A stretch of 51,069 nt of DNA from TMED23 sp964639965 (GCA_964639965.1 CAZXGI010000011.1:1-51069), one strand, 5' to 3'. Shown: positions 8,643-18,571, counted from the first letter of the stretch. The notes: generated by a model not told the origin, from the sequence alone. Translations and numbers: made by a program.

Positions 8643-9473
8643 TTAATTTAAATTAATAGATTTAATGAAAATGCCTTTTTTATTAGCAACTGAAATAACA
8701 GATTCTATATCAATGATTAGCGTTTCTCCTGCTTGTATAATAATTCCAGATAATCCTGCTTTACTGGCCTCAACAACTGTATTTACTCCGATTGTAGGCA
8801 TGTCCAATCGCCGGTCTTGGCCAGACTTTTTCAGTTTAATCAGCAATCCTCCGTGCCCATTGGGAGTTTTTTTTCGGCTTTCTTTGATCATTTGCGCTGT
8901 TCCATCTTTTCCTTCTTCGATTACCACTGCTCCAGACTTAACAATTACGGCTTGGCCTAAATCACGGTCACCTAATTTAATTGCGGATGAAATACCAAAT
9001 TTGATGTCTGATAGAGATTCCTCTGAAATATGAACGTTTCCTAGCAATCCTTCAGGGGCGAGTAGATTTTCAAGTATATCTTGAACACCTATTATATTAA
9101 TACCCTCTTTTTCTAATTCTCTCGCAAGCGCAACTAAAATAGAGTTATCTCCAACAAAATTGAAAAATGATTTTATAAAAATTATTAGAAAAAATTTAAA
9201 AGTTCGAAAATCAGGCCAATTTTTTATCAATGAGGGAACTTTGACATCACCAATCATGACCACCTCATTAATCTTCTCATTTTTTAAGATTCTAAATCCT
9301 GATTCGGCTCTAGCAATTGATATCCAACTATGAGGAGAGCCTTTTAAATCATCAGGAGAAGCATGCCCTTTTATACCAATGACATAATAGGCTCGTCCAG
9401 AGGCCCGACAAACCTCTATTATCCTCTGTGGCAGGTTTCCTCCTCCTGCGATGATCCCGAGCTTAGGCTGCAT
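8643..9473 (-). CDS. lpxI: UDP-2,3-diacylglucosamine diphosphatase LpxI
   Basis: It hydrolyses UDP-2,3-diacylglucosamine to lipid X. LpxI (formerly DUF1009) is the alphaproteobacterial counterpart of the unrelated LpxH. From the ATG at 9473 the protein has 276 residues, the usual length, and begins P-K-L-G-I-I-A-G-G-G-N-L-P. The frame also reaches a TTG at 9512, but that adds residues outside the family. The start overlaps the end of lpxA by 11 bases. Conserved C-terminal blocks include D-R-R-L-D-M-P-T-I-G and G-L-S-G-I-I-I-Q-A-G. The position between lpxA and lpxB agrees with the role. Confidence 0.93.
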   Translation of the reverse strand: MQPKLGIIAGGGNLPQRIIEVCRASGRAYYVIGIKGHASPDDLKGSPHSWISIARAESGFRILKNEKINEVVMIGDVKVPSLIKNWPDFRTFKFFLIIFIKSFFNFVGDNSILVALARELEKEGINIIGVQDILENLLAPEGLLGNVHISEESLSDIKFGISSAIKLGDRDLGQAVIVKSGAVVIEEGKDGTAQMIKESRKKTPNGHGGLLIKLKKSGQDRRLDMPTIGVNTVVEASKAGLSGIIIQAGETLIIDIESVISVANKKGIFIKSINLN

Positions 9474-10263
9474 CCTCAAGCAACGGCTGGCAAATTGCTC
9501 TAGAAGATTCAACTCGCATAAACTCTAGAATTTCCATTACAGGTTCTATTTCAGGAAAAAGTTCAGAAACATCCTCCATTCTTTCCGCTTGAGTACCTTC
9601 TTGAGAGAATAACAAACGATAAGCGCGTCGCAGATCGTGAATTATTTCACGGGAAAACCCACGCCGTTTTAATCCAACTAAATTTAATCCTGATAAATGG
9701 GCCCTATTCCCCATAACTGAGCCATAAGGAATTACATCATTTTCCACTCCGGAACATCCACCAATCATAGAATGACGTCCAACTCTAACAAACTGATGAA
9801 CAGCTGAAAGACCTCCAATAATTGCAAAATCGCCAATATTAACATGCCCACCAAGAGTTGCATTATTAACCAAAATAACATTGTCACCAACCGTACAATC
9901 GTGTGCCACATGGGCTCCAACCATAAAAAGGCAGCTATCTCCAACTTTTGTCAACAAGCCTCCACCTTCAGTGCCTGGGTTCATCGTAACATGTTCCCGA
10001 ATTATATTATTATTACCAATTTTGAGCCGAGAGATTTCTCCTTTATATTTGAGGTCTTGGGGATTATACCCTATTGACGCAAATGGAAAAATATGACTAG
10101 CCTCTCCGATCTCTGTAAACCCAGAAATTACGACGTGAGATTCTAGTTTTATTCTGTCGCCCAAGACCACATCGCTCCCAATAAAACAATATGGACCAAT
10201 TTCAACGTCAACCCCAATTGAAGCTCCATCTTCAATTATAGCTGTTGGATGTATTTTACTCAT
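9463..10263 (-). CDS. lpxA: UDP-N-acetylglucosamine O-acyltransferase LpxA
   Basis: First step of lipid A synthesis: acyl transfer from ACP to UDP-GlcNAc. The N-terminal two thirds form a left-handed beta-helix of hexapeptide repeats, with isoleucine/valine every sixth position from about residue 5 to 190. The catalytic histidine lies in G-A-H-V-A-H-D-C, and the C-terminal helical segment reads N-L-V-G-L-K-R-R-G-F-S. I chose the ATG at 10263 (266 residues) over a TTG at 10269. This ATG shares 8 bases with the end of fabZ, which suggests translational coupling. Confidence 0.95.
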   Translation of the reverse strand: MSKIHPTAIIEDGASIGVDVEIGPYCFIGSDVVLGDRIKLESHVVISGFTEIGEASHIFPFASIGYNPQDLKYKGEISRLKIGNNNIIREHVTMNPGTEGGGLLTKVGDSCLFMVGAHVAHDCTVGDNVILVNNATLGGHVNIGDFAIIGGLSAVHQFVRVGRHSMIGGCSGVENDVIPYGSVMGNRAHLSGLNLVGLKRRGFSREIIHDLRRAYRLLFSQEGTQAERMEDVSELFPEIEPVMEILEFMRVESSRAICQPLLEDAA

Positions 10264-10726
10264 TGTCAACTATCATCGCAGAAAAGGAAGCTTCGGCAAC
10301 CACTTTAGCGCCTACTTTTGCTATTCCATCAAATTTCCAAACGGCCTTTCTATTTTGTTTTGTATTAACATTAATTTCCAATGCATCACCAGGTACAACT
10401 GGATAACGGAATTTAGCATTTTCTACAGACATGAAATAAACAAGTGTACCCTCACTTACACCCCCTAAGGAATGAACCACCAAAATTGCAGCTGTCTGTG
10501 CCATGGCTTCAACAATAAGAACTCCAGGCATAATCGGCTTATCTGGAAAATGCCCCTGAAAATGAGGTTCGTTAAACGTCACATTTTTATGCCCAATCGC
10601 ACTTTCATTGGAAACAAGATTGGTTACCCTATCAACCATCAAAAAAGGATAGCGATGGGGAATCATCTTTACGATTTTTTCAATATCAATGATCGTATTA
10701 TCTAATTCTGCTACATGAGTTCCCAT
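10256..10726 (-). CDS. fabZ: 3-hydroxyacyl-ACP dehydratase FabZ
   Basis: Hot-dog-fold dehydratase of type II fatty acid synthesis; it also draws on the same 3-hydroxyacyl-ACP pool that LpxA and LpxD use. The 156 residues include the catalytic H59 in H-F-Q-G-H-F-P and E73 in G-V-L-I-V-E-A-M-A-Q, plus the N-terminal P-H-R-Y-P-F-L-M-V-D-R motif. It starts immediately after lpxD (1-base gap) and overlaps lpxA by 8 bases, the standard lpxD-fabZ-lpxA arrangement. Confidence 0.97.
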   Translation of the reverse strand: MGTHVAELDNTIIDIEKIVKMIPHRYPFLMVDRVTNLVSNESAIGHKNVTFNEPHFQGHFPDKPIMPGVLIVEAMAQTAAILVVHSLGGVSEGTLVYFMSVENAKFRYPVVPGDALEINVNTKQNRKAVWKFDGIAKVGAKVVAEASFSAMIVDNE

Positions 10727-10727
10727 T

Positions 10728-11753
10728 CTAACCTCGTTGTTCTTTAATTATTCGTTTTATGCTCGCTAAACCTTTCCAATGTATTTTAGCATCTTGCGCT
10801 GGATTACCGGCAACAGTCTGACCCGGAGGAATATTTTTTGTAACACCACTCTTTCCACTAATTTGTGCTCCATTACCAATCGTAATATGTCCGGCAACAC
10901 CAGCCTGCCCACCGAAGGAGACATAATCTCCAACTACGACACTTCCCGAGATTCCATTTTGCGCTGTGATAAAACAACCTTTTCCAATTTGTACGTTATG
11001 GGCTATGTGTACCAAGTTATCGATTTTAGTCCCATCACCAATAATAGTATCATCACCTGAGCCTCTATCTATAGTAGTATTAGCACCTATTTCTATATCA
11101 TCTCCAATTAAAACCCGACCCAATTGATTGATTTTCGTATGATTGAATTTTCCCGGCGCAAAACCAAAACCATCCTGACCAATACAAACCCCAGGATGAA
11201 TAATATTTTCATTTCCAATAATACAATGTGTTAATGAAACATTAGGGCCTATATAACAATTGTTACCAATCTCAACGCCTGACCCTATATAACTATTCGC
11301 TGAGATCGAACTTCCTTCTCCTATTTTAGTCTTTTGTTTAATAACAGCACCAGTCTCCACAAATACATTTTTCCCAATTATTGCTGAAGAATGTATACTG
11401 GATCCTTTATCAATATGACTCTTTTTGTTCGAATTCGAAGGATAAAATGCGTAAGTCACTTTAGCAAAAGCTAAATAGGGATCATCGGAAATAAGAAGAG
11501 CAGCCCCATGAGGCGCTTTTTCTACTAAATTTGGGGCGATTAAAATTGCACCGGCTTTGGTAGACAAGAAATCATTAATATAGCGCATGTTATGAATAAA
11601 GCTAACGTCTTTTTTCGTCGCAGATGACAGTGGCGCAATATCAAAAAATTGAACATCTGCCTTTACATTTCCTCCAATGTTGGAACCACTAATTTGAGCT
11701 AATTGTTCTACGTTAAATGGTCCCTCTACTTCAAAAAAGCGAGGATCAGCCAT
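10728..11753 (-). CDS. lpxD: UDP-3-O-(3-hydroxyacyl)glucosamine N-acyltransferase LpxD
   Basis: Third step of lipid A synthesis: N-acylation of UDP-3-O-acyl-glucosamine. The 341 residues are normal for LpxD. An N-terminal uridine-binding domain (about 1-105) is followed by a left-handed beta-helix of hexapeptide repeats to about residue 310. The catalytic histidine region is V-H-I-A-H-N-V-Q-I-G, preceded by T-T-I-D-R-G. A short C-terminal helix ends the protein. It starts 3 bases after the ompH stop and belongs to the bamA-ompH-lpxD-fabZ-lpxA transcript. Confidence 0.96.
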   Translation of the reverse strand: MADPRFFEVEGPFNVEQLAQISGSNIGGNVKADVQFFDIAPLSSATKKDVSFIHNMRYINDFLSTKAGAILIAPNLVEKAPHGAALLISDDPYLAFAKVTYAFYPSNSNKKSHIDKGSSIHSSAIIGKNVFVETGAVIKQKTKIGEGSSISANSYIGSGVEIGNNCYIGPNVSLTHCIIGNENIIHPGVCIGQDGFGFAPGKFNHTKINQLGRVLIGDDIEIGANTTIDRGSGDDTIIGDGTKIDNLVHIAHNVQIGKGCFITAQNGISGSVVVGDYVSFGGQAGVAGHITIGNGAQISGKSGVTKNIPPGQTVAGNPAQDAKIHWKGLASIKRIIKEQRG

Positions 11754-11756
11754 AAA

Positions 11757-12338
11757 TTACTTTCCTATTTTAGCTGCTGGCTTAGGCATGGAATATTTCG
11801 ATATATTTTTGTTTAACTGATCTAAAACAAAGTTCGAAATATCTAAACTATCGGGCCGCACCAGAATTAGTTCTGGGCTATAACGAAAAACCAAATTAAA
11901 GCCATATTTTTTTACCACTCCACCCATAGCTTTTTGCATTGCTTTGTTCCAAGCTATCTCAGTAACCCTTCGGAACTCTAGTAATTCCTGATTGCGAGCC
12001 TGTACCATTTTATTTAATTTAGCCCTTTCCGACCGAAATTTTCCACTTTCTTCAGCAAAAGCATCTGGTGACAAAAGAACTCGCTTTTTTTGTAGCTCGT
12101 CATCGAGTTTTCTAAGAGCTATCTCTTCTCGTTTTATTTCACTCATAAACTTTCGGCGCTTAGAATCAATTTGACGTGCAATATCTTTCGCCAATAAAGA
12201 TCCGCGAGTAACCCTAGTAACATCAACCATTCCCATTTTTAGAGTTATTTTCTTTTCTGCTGAAGACAAATCACCAGGGGTTAATACTGCAATTCCAACA
12301 ATAAAGACAGAAACAACAAAATTAAGAATTAACTTCAA
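11757..12338 (-). CDS. OmpH/Skp-family periplasmic chaperone
   Basis: A 193-residue exported protein of the OmpH/Skp family, whose members hold unfolded outer-membrane proteins on the way to BamA. It has a hydrophobic N-terminal signal segment (about 5-20) with likely cleavage near residue 27. A long charged alpha-helical region rich in K, R, E and L (about 45-125) follows, as in the Skp tentacles. The start is TTG at 12338, which begins directly after the bamA stop; GAGG inside the bamA end gives a good ribosome site about 7 bases upstream. Sequence conservation in this family is weak, so position next to bamA is part of the evidence. Confidence 0.88.
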   Translation of the reverse strand: MKLILNFVVSVFIVGIAVLTPGDLSSAEKKITLKMGMVDVTRVTRGSLLAKDIARQIDSKRRKFMSEIKREEIALRKLDDELQKKRVLLSPDAFAEESGKFRSERAKLNKMVQARNQELLEFRRVTEIAWNKAMQKAMGGVVKKYGFNLVFRYSPELILVRPDSLDISNFVLDQLNKNISKYSMPKPAAKIGK

Positions 12339-14612
12339 TTAAAACCTCGTTCCAAAGTTAAATCTGATGAGTTCGGTTTTGTCATAATTTTCTTTTTTTA
12401 ACGCCCACCCAAAATCAACAACAATGGGGCCAAACGGCGAAACCCATCCTATACCGGTACCAGCTGACACCCTAAGACTACCTGAATCTTTTATATTTGA
12501 ATTTGACGGATTAACTTCAGTTAAACCACCAACATCTGCAAAAATTTGTCCAGTAATCCCAAGCTCATTGGGTAATCCAAGTGGAAACTTCAATTCAGTA
12601 GATCCTGTATAAAGCCATTCGCCTCCTAGTGAGTCGTCGGTATTTGTATCGCGAGGACCAGCTCCAGCATTGGTAAAACCCCTCAAATTCATCCCACCAA
12701 GCACAAATCTATCAGGTATTTTAACATCTTGGTCAATCCCAAGTATATGACCAGTTTCCCCTTTAATATTAAAAACCCAACCTCCAAAAAGTTCATGGTA
12801 TTGAACAGCTTTGACCGTATTTCGTAAATATCTAATATTACCGCCTAGTCCAGCTATATCATTGGTCATTTGAAGCCTATAACCATCCTTTGGATTAATC
12901 CGACTATCAAGAGTACTATAGCTTAGGGTTTGTCCAATCTGCGATAAGAAACGTGAACCGGCCTGAGCTTTGATCAAATTAGATGCAGATACTGAAACAT
13001 TCTCAATTTTTGCCGATTCTATTTTATATCGTAAACTTTGTCTCAGGTTACTCGAAAGGGGATACCCGGAGCGTAATCCCAATCCTGTTTTCTTTGAATC
13101 GTAAGAACTTGAAGACTGCAGATTTCTAATTACATGATAAGCGTCAAAACCCGCGGCTATATCTCGATCTAAAAAATAAGGCTCCGTAAATGAAATACTG
13201 GCTTGCGATTTTTCGCCAGCCAATGTCCCAGAAAAACCCAATTTTTGACCTTTGCCTAATAAATTGTTTTCTTTTATTCCAAATTCTATTAGAGCACCAA
13301 CATCTGTTGAATAACCTGCGCCAAAAGTTAGAGAACCTGTTGATTTTTCTTCAACGTCAACACCAATAATAACTTTATCAGGCGCACTTCCTTGTTTTCT
13401 TTTAAAGTCAACTTTATTAAAAAAATTCAAATCTTGAATTCGTTGGCGTCCTCGACGCAATTTCGAAGCATTAAAAGCATCACCTTCGGCTATTTGAGTT
13501 TCTCTTCGAATTACCTTATCAATCGTTCGGACATTGCCCGTTATATCAAATCTTTCAACGAAAACCCGCGGACCTTCCCTAACCTCAAAAGTTACATTAA
13601 CCACCTTAGTTTTTCTATCCCGATCAAGTTTTGGTCGAATTTCAACAAAAGCAAACCCACGATTGCCAACACTATCGGTTATCGCGTCTACAACCTCATC
13701 AATCTTCTTGTTATTGAACCGGTCACCTTTCTTAAAAGTAACTAATTTTGTTAGTAATTTAGGATCAACACCCCGCATATCGGAAGATACCTCAACATTA
13801 CCAAACCTATAACGAGTTCCTTCATTTATGCTAAAGGTAATAAAAAATGCTTTGCCGTCCGGAGTTAACTCACCTACCGCAGATTCGACGCGAAAACCTG
13901 CAAAACCTTTTGACAAGTAATGGCGACGTAATAATTCTTGATCTAAAGCTAGACGATCAGGGTCATACGTATCATCGGATGATAAAAACCGATACCATCG
14001 GGTCTCTTTACTTCGAATAATATTGCGAAGATCTGAGTCACTCTCAAATCTATTCCCAACAAAACTTATACGCTCAACCTTAGTTAACGGACCTTCGCTA
14101 ACTTCAAAAACAAGGTCTGCTCTATTTTGGGGGAGTTGAATTACTTTAGGCACCACGGAAGCTGAAAAACGTCCATTTGCACGGTAAAGTTGAAGAATTC
14201 TTTTTACATCAGCTTGAACTTTGGTTCGAGTGAATACAACCCGTGGACGCAAAACAATTTCTTTACGCAAATCAGCATCTTCAATCGTTTTAGCACCTTC
14301 AAAAGCTATCCTATTAATAATTGGGTTTTCTACGACTTGAACAATAAGTGAATTTTTTTCCTTTCTAATAACCACATCGGCAAATAATCCAGTTGAATAT
14401 AAACTTTTCAGTGACTGATCCATACGACGTCTATCAAACAATTGTCCTTCTTGCAGCAAGATGTAGGAACGTACCGTATCACTTTCGATTCGCTTTACTC
14501 CCTGAATAACGATATCCTTAATTATGTCCGCTTTCTGGCCATTCGTTGGTAGAGGCAGTAAAACAGCTAATAAAAGTCCCATACCCAAGGTAAAATTTCT
14601 AATCCAAATCAA
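12339..14612 (-). CDS. bamA: Outer membrane protein assembly factor BamA
   Basis: Central pore of the BAM complex that folds and inserts beta-barrel proteins. The 757 residues begin with a signal peptide (about 1-25). Five POTRA domains follow to about residue 420, marked by repeated V-x-G-N/A-x-x-I patterns (for example R-I-A-F-E-G-A-K-T-I and R-F-D-I-T-G-N-V-R-T). The Omp85 barrel runs to a C-terminal F (N-F-G-T-R-F), the usual barrel end. The barrel carries the conserved L6-loop R-G-F motif (M-N-L-R-G-F). The start is TTG with AGGGG about 7 bases upstream. It lies between rseP and ompH, the common order. Confidence 0.96.
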   Translation of the reverse strand: MIWIRNFTLGMGLLLAVLLPLPTNGQKADIIKDIVIQGVKRIESDTVRSYILLQEGQLFDRRRMDQSLKSLYSTGLFADVVIRKEKNSLIVQVVENPIINRIAFEGAKTIEDADLRKEIVLRPRVVFTRTKVQADVKRILQLYRANGRFSASVVPKVIQLPQNRADLVFEVSEGPLTKVERISFVGNRFESDSDLRNIIRSKETRWYRFLSSDDTYDPDRLALDQELLRRHYLSKGFAGFRVESAVGELTPDGKAFFITFSINEGTRYRFGNVEVSSDMRGVDPKLLTKLVTFKKGDRFNNKKIDEVVDAITDSVGNRGFAFVEIRPKLDRDRKTKVVNVTFEVREGPRVFVERFDITGNVRTIDKVIRRETQIAEGDAFNASKLRRGRQRIQDLNFFNKVDFKRKQGSAPDKVIIGVDVEEKSTGSLTFGAGYSTDVGALIEFGIKENNLLGKGQKLGFSGTLAGEKSQASISFTEPYFLDRDIAAGFDAYHVIRNLQSSSSYDSKKTGLGLRSGYPLSSNLRQSLRYKIESAKIENVSVSASNLIKAQAGSRFLSQIGQTLSYSTLDSRINPKDGYRLQMTNDIAGLGGNIRYLRNTVKAVQYHELFGGWVFNIKGETGHILGIDQDVKIPDRFVLGGMNLRGFTNAGAGPRDTNTDDSLGGEWLYTGSTELKFPLGLPNELGITGQIFADVGGLTEVNPSNSNIKDSGSLRVSAGTGIGWVSPFGPIVVDFGWALKKENYDKTELIRFNFGTRF

Positions 14613-14704
14613 CTCTTAACCCCTAATTAAGATCTCTTAATATTCTAAACGAAATTTAACTTCAAATCACGCAATTCCGAGATCAATAAGTAAACATAAA
14701 ATAA

Positions 14705-15889
14705 TTACATTAAAATATTTGCTATCGTTTCAAAAAACTTTAAATACACAAGATCATTCCAAGTAACAAACAAAAACAAAGCTCCTACTAAGGCCAAACC
14801 AACTTTTAATCCAAACTCTTGAGCTTTAGGACCTAAGGGCCGGCCTCTAATAGCCTCAATAATATAGAAGGCTAAATGCCCACCATCTAATAACGGAATT
14901 GGAAATAAATTAATTAATCCTAAGTTGATGGAAAGAATCGCTAAGAAAGATATAAAGCTAGCTATCCCAAGCTCGGCTACCTGGCCAGAAATCTGAGCAA
15001 TCCTTAACACACCACCTAGTTGATCCGCCGATTGCTCTGCTGTAAAAATATCCCATATATATTCGAGAATACGTGCCGTAAAAAAATAAGTACGTTCAAA
15101 ACCTAGCCAAATAGCTTCGAGAGGGTTTTTGCGAATATATTGTATTTCCCCTGGATGAACTGAAATTCCAAGTAATCCTTGTTTTTCTTCTTTACCTTTT
15201 ATATTTTTCGCGATTTTTGATCCAATAATGAAATTCAAAGTAATATTCTTGCCATTACGTAAAATATCAACAGAAATTCTTTTATTGGGTCTAGTTTGAA
15301 TAATTTTTTGTAAATCAGCAAAATACATAATTTTATTCTGATCAATCGCAATAATTTGATCTCCAGACTTTAAGCCTCCAGTATCAGCCGCACTGCCTGA
15401 TGAAACGTTCCCAACTACAGCCAAAGGTCTATCTGAAACGGGTTCAGGGATTCCCAGAAAAACAAAAAGAACTGTAAATGCGAGTATAGCAAAAATAAAA
15501 TTGATTAGAGGACCTGCGACAACTATTGATGAACGCTGAAATAACGTTTTATGATGAAATGATACCTTTTTTTCTTCTTCTGTCATTTGGCGTTCTTTTT
15601 CTTCCTTGTCTTTTATCTCTAAAATAGTTTCACTCTCTCCAAACATTTTCACATAACCACCCAATGGAATAGCGCTGATTTTCCAACGCGTCCCGTGACT
15701 ATCGTTCCATCCACATAACTCTGGTCCAAAACCAATTGAAAACACTTCAACTCTTACGTTACACCGTCTTGCTACCGTATAATGCCCTAGTTCATGTACA
15801 AAAACCAAAACTGTCAAAGCCACCAAAAATGGGACGCCAATCTCCCAAATAAAACTCAATTTCTCAAATAAAAGACCTATAATATCCAT
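14705..15889 (-). CDS. rseP: Site-2 intramembrane metalloprotease RseP
   Basis: Inner-membrane zinc protease that cleaves anti-sigma factors and leftover signal peptides after envelope stress. From the ATG at 15889 it has 394 residues. The HExxH site is H32-E-L-G-H in the first membrane segment, a PDZ domain spans about 140-205, and the third zinc ligand lies in L-L-D-G-G-H (D335). Further membrane segments are near 120 and at the C-terminus. The frame extends to a TTG at 15934, but the ATG at 15889 has GAGG five bases upstream and puts HExxH at its usual distance from the N-terminus. Confidence 0.94.
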   Translation of the reverse strand: MDIIGLLFEKLSFIWEIGVPFLVALTVLVFVHELGHYTVARRCNVRVEVFSIGFGPELCGWNDSHGTRWKISAIPLGGYVKMFGESETILEIKDKEEKERQMTEEEKKVSFHHKTLFQRSSIVVAGPLINFIFAILAFTVLFVFLGIPEPVSDRPLAVVGNVSSGSAADTGGLKSGDQIIAIDQNKIMYFADLQKIIQTRPNKRISVDILRNGKNITLNFIIGSKIAKNIKGKEEKQGLLGISVHPGEIQYIRKNPLEAIWLGFERTYFFTARILEYIWDIFTAEQSADQLGGVLRIAQISGQVAELGIASFISFLAILSINLGLINLFPIPLLDGGHLAFYIIEAIRGRPLGPKAQEFGLKVGLALVGALFLFVTWNDLVYLKFFETIANILM

Positions 15890-15934
15890 ACTATCCTCAA
15901 ATGCTTCTATAAAAAGAGCGCTACTGTGGTTCAA

Positions 15935-17128
15935 TTAAGTCAGGGTACATGCAATTTTTTCGGCTTTTTTGCGTGCCTTCAAATCACAATTTATTATTTC
16001 ATCCAACTTCGTTAGAGCAATATTGGGAATTTCGTTTAAAACTTCTTCTATTACATTAGTTATATCAAGAAAACCAATCCGATTCTCAAGAAAACACTTT
16101 ACAGCAACCTCATTTGCCGCATTTAATATTGTAGGCATGGCTCCTCCCATTTTCAAGGCATGTCGTGCTAATACTAATGCCCGAAAGCGTTTGAGGTCCG
16201 GTTTCTTAAAGGTAAGTTCATTGAATTTACTGAGGTCTAGGGTTTTAGTGGGTGTTTTCATACGATTGGGCCAAGCTAAAGCATAAGAAATAGGTGTTCT
16301 CATATCTGGCATCCCCATTTGGGCGAGAACCGAGCCATCTTTGTACATCACCATACTATGAACAACAGATTGCGGATGTAACAAAATATCAATTTGCTCT
16401 TCTTTGACTGGAAATAGATAAAAGGCTTCGATTAACTCTAAGCCCTTGTTCATCATGGTTGCCGAGTCAACTGAGATTTTTGCGCCCATATCCCAATTAG
16501 GATGTTTAGTAGCTTGAGCCGGCGTAACTTTCCCCATATCTACATACGACGTTTTGATAAATGGCCCACCTGAAGCAGTTAAAGTTAATTTTTCTACACT
16601 TTCAACCTGATTAAAATTGAATACTTGAAAAATTGCATTGTGTTCAGAATCAATCGGAATTAGGGTTGCTCCGCTCTGCTCAATTTCGTCGAGAAACACG
16701 CGACCAGAACAAACCAAACACTCTTTGTTCGCGAGTCCTATTATGCATCCTCGCCTCACAGCAGTTAAAGTAGGTTCCAGACCTGCGATGCCTACAATAC
16801 CCGCAATTACGATATCAGAACTTAAGTCAGCGGCTTCACATAATCCGGATATTCCTGCACCAGCCTTGACTTTAGTCTCTTGTAACCCTTCTTTAAGTTC
16901 ACCATAAAGATCTTCATCACCAATAACAGCTAGTTTAGGTTCAAAAATCCTTGCTTGTTCTATTAGCAATTTAACATTCTTATTTCCGGTTATTGCTATA
17001 ACTTCAAAATGTTCAGGAGCGTAATTTACTAGGTCTAAGGTGCTACAACCTATGGAACCCGTAGATCCTAAGATGGTCACACTTCGTTTTACAAAACGAC
17101 TTGAATCAAGATTTTGAAGAATTTTCAT
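15935..17128 (-). CDS. dxr: 1-deoxy-D-xylulose-5-phosphate reductoisomerase
   Basis: Second enzyme of the MEP isoprenoid pathway: NADPH-dependent conversion of DXP to MEP. The 397 residues carry the NADPH-binding G-S-T-G-S-I-G motif at 21-27, N-K-E at the catalytic region, the metal and substrate residues of D-S-E-H-N-A-I-F-Q, and A-T-K-H-P-N-W and M-N-K-G-L-E in the catalytic domain. The ATG at 17128 overlaps the cdsA stop as ATGA, a classic coupled pair; an in-frame TTG at 17134 is less likely. The product feeds UppS, encoded two genes upstream. Confidence 0.96.
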   Translation of the reverse strand: MKILQNLDSSRFVKRSVTILGSTGSIGCSTLDLVNYAPEHFEVIAITGNKNVKLLIEQARIFEPKLAVIGDEDLYGELKEGLQETKVKAGAGISGLCEAADLSSDIVIAGIVGIAGLEPTLTAVRRGCIIGLANKECLVCSGRVFLDEIEQSGATLIPIDSEHNAIFQVFNFNQVESVEKLTLTASGGPFIKTSYVDMGKVTPAQATKHPNWDMGAKISVDSATMMNKGLELIEAFYLFPVKEEQIDILLHPQSVVHSMVMYKDGSVLAQMGMPDMRTPISYALAWPNRMKTPTKTLDLSKFNELTFKKPDLKRFRALVLARHALKMGGAMPTILNAANEVAVKCFLENRIGFLDITNVIEEVLNEIPNIALTKLDEIINCDLKARKKAEKIACTLT

Positions 17129-17790
17129 TTCCAAGAAATCTCATGATTTTGGAAAATAAACGCAACAAAACCAGCTACAGGTGCACTCAATAAAATTGAA
17201 TCGACCCTATCTAAAATACCACCGTGTCCAGGAATTAACGTTCCCGTATCCTTGACTCCCAACCGCCGTTTACACCAAGATTCAAAAAGATCTCCGATTT
17301 GCCCAACAATTGACAGTAAAATACAACCTAAAGTAAGAATTAAAAAATTAATTGTTAACGAAAAAAATAAGTCCAGAAGTAAACTCGAAATCAGAGCTAT
17401 AAACAATCCTCCAATAAAACCTGACCATGTTTTGTTGGGACTTATTCTTGGTGCTAGTTTGGCCCCTCCGATGGTTCTGCCTACTAAATACGCACCAATG
17501 TCAGTGGCCCAAATTACAACAAAAAACCAAATAACAAAATACAGTCCATACTCTCCATGATTTCTAAGCCAGATTAAAATTAGACACGGAGACAATATAT
17601 AAAAAAAACCGACTAACATTATGATTATATTACTTATTTTTAGATTATTGAACAGAACTAACCTATACCATTCTATTATCCCTAAAAGCCCGACAAATAG
17701 AATAAATGTTTCAAAGTATGGCGAACCTAGAAAAATTATCACTAATGCAAACGTTGCCATTACAATTGCTGATAGTGTTCGAATTACCAT
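17125..17790 (-). CDS. cdsA: Phosphatidate cytidylyltransferase
   Basis: Integral-membrane enzyme making CDP-diacylglycerol, the precursor of all membrane phospholipids. The protein has 221 residues, on the short side for the family, with at least six hydrophobic segments. The CDP-alcohol signature is complete in the C-terminal third: S-W-C-K-R-R-L-G-V-K-D followed by the P-G-H-G-G-I-L-D-R tail. An upstream A-T-D-I-G-A-Y motif is also typical. It is 28 bases after uppS and overlaps dxr by 4 bases. Confidence 0.95.
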   Translation of the reverse strand: MVIRTLSAIVMATFALVIIFLGSPYFETFILFVGLLGIIEWYRLVLFNNLKISNIIIMLVGFFYILSPCLILIWLRNHGEYGLYFVIWFFVVIWATDIGAYLVGRTIGGAKLAPRISPNKTWSGFIGGLFIALISSLLLDLFFSLTINFLILTLGCILLSIVGQIGDLFESWCKRRLGVKDTGTLIPGHGGILDRVDSILLSAPVAGFVAFIFQNHEISWK

Positions 17791-17818
17791 TGGCTAACTT
17801 ATACTATTTCATTAACCG

Positions 17819-18553
17819 CTATACATTAGAACCATAACGTCTTTCACGACGATTAAATTCAGAGATAGCGTTTACAAAGCCGGCTTCGTTAAAATCCGGC
17901 CACAAACAATCGACAAAAATTAATTCGGCGTAGGCCAACTGCCAAAGCAAAAAATTGCTAATTCTTTTTTCACCGCTCGTTCGAATTAAGAGATCAGGAT
18001 CAGGGACGTCACTGGTGTCTAGATATCGCTTGATCATGTCTTCATCAATTTGATCAATCCTTATGTCTCCCGCAACCGATTTCTTAGCTAATATTCTAAC
18101 GGCATTTGTAATTTCTTTTCGGCTTCCATAACTTAGTGCAATTATCAAATCGATAGTAGTATTGTTAGCGGTACGTTTCTCACAGTCTTCAATTAATTTA
18201 ACAATATCACTACTTAAGTCTACGCGTTCTCCAATAACACGAAGACGAACACCGTTCTCGTGAAGTTCAGTTATTTCGCTTCTAAGATACTGACGGAGAA
18301 GTACCATCAAGTCATTAACTTCATTTTCTGGTCTCTTCCAATTTTCAGATGAAAAGCTAAAAAGTGTTAAATACCTAATCCCATATTTAATTGCACTTCC
18401 AACTACCAATTTAACAGCATCTGCACCGCGCCTATGGCCTGCAATTCTTGGCAAGCCCCGAGCCTTTGCCCATCGGCCATTGCCATCCATAATTATTGCT
18501 ACATGACAAGGTATAACAAAATCGTTATTTTGAGGATACAGTTCAGCAGTCAT
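17819..18553 (-). CDS. uppS: Undecaprenyl diphosphate synthase (cis-prenyltransferase)
   Basis: Condenses eight isopentenyl diphosphates onto farnesyl diphosphate to make the C55 carrier of cell-wall synthesis. The 244 residues contain the catalytic D23 in I-M-D-G-N-G-R-W-A, the A-G-H-R-R-G-A motif at 38-44, F-S-S-E-N-W-K-R-P near 80 and the C-terminal D-L-L-I-R-T-S-G-E-K-R-I-S-N-F-L-L-W-Q block. All are diagnostic. It lies between frr and cdsA in the widely conserved frr-uppS-cdsA order. Confidence 0.97.
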   Translation of the reverse strand: MTAELYPQNNDFVIPCHVAIIMDGNGRWAKARGLPRIAGHRRGADAVKLVVGSAIKYGIRYLTLFSFSSENWKRPENEVNDLMVLLRQYLRSEITELHENGVRLRVIGERVDLSSDIVKLIEDCEKRTANNTTIDLIIALSYGSRKEITNAVRILAKKSVAGDIRIDQIDEDMIKRYLDTSDVPDPDLLIRTSGEKRISNFLLWQLAYAELIFVDCLWPDFNEAGFVNAISEFNRRERRYGSNV

Positions 18554-18571
18554 AATGAATCATTACAGGTA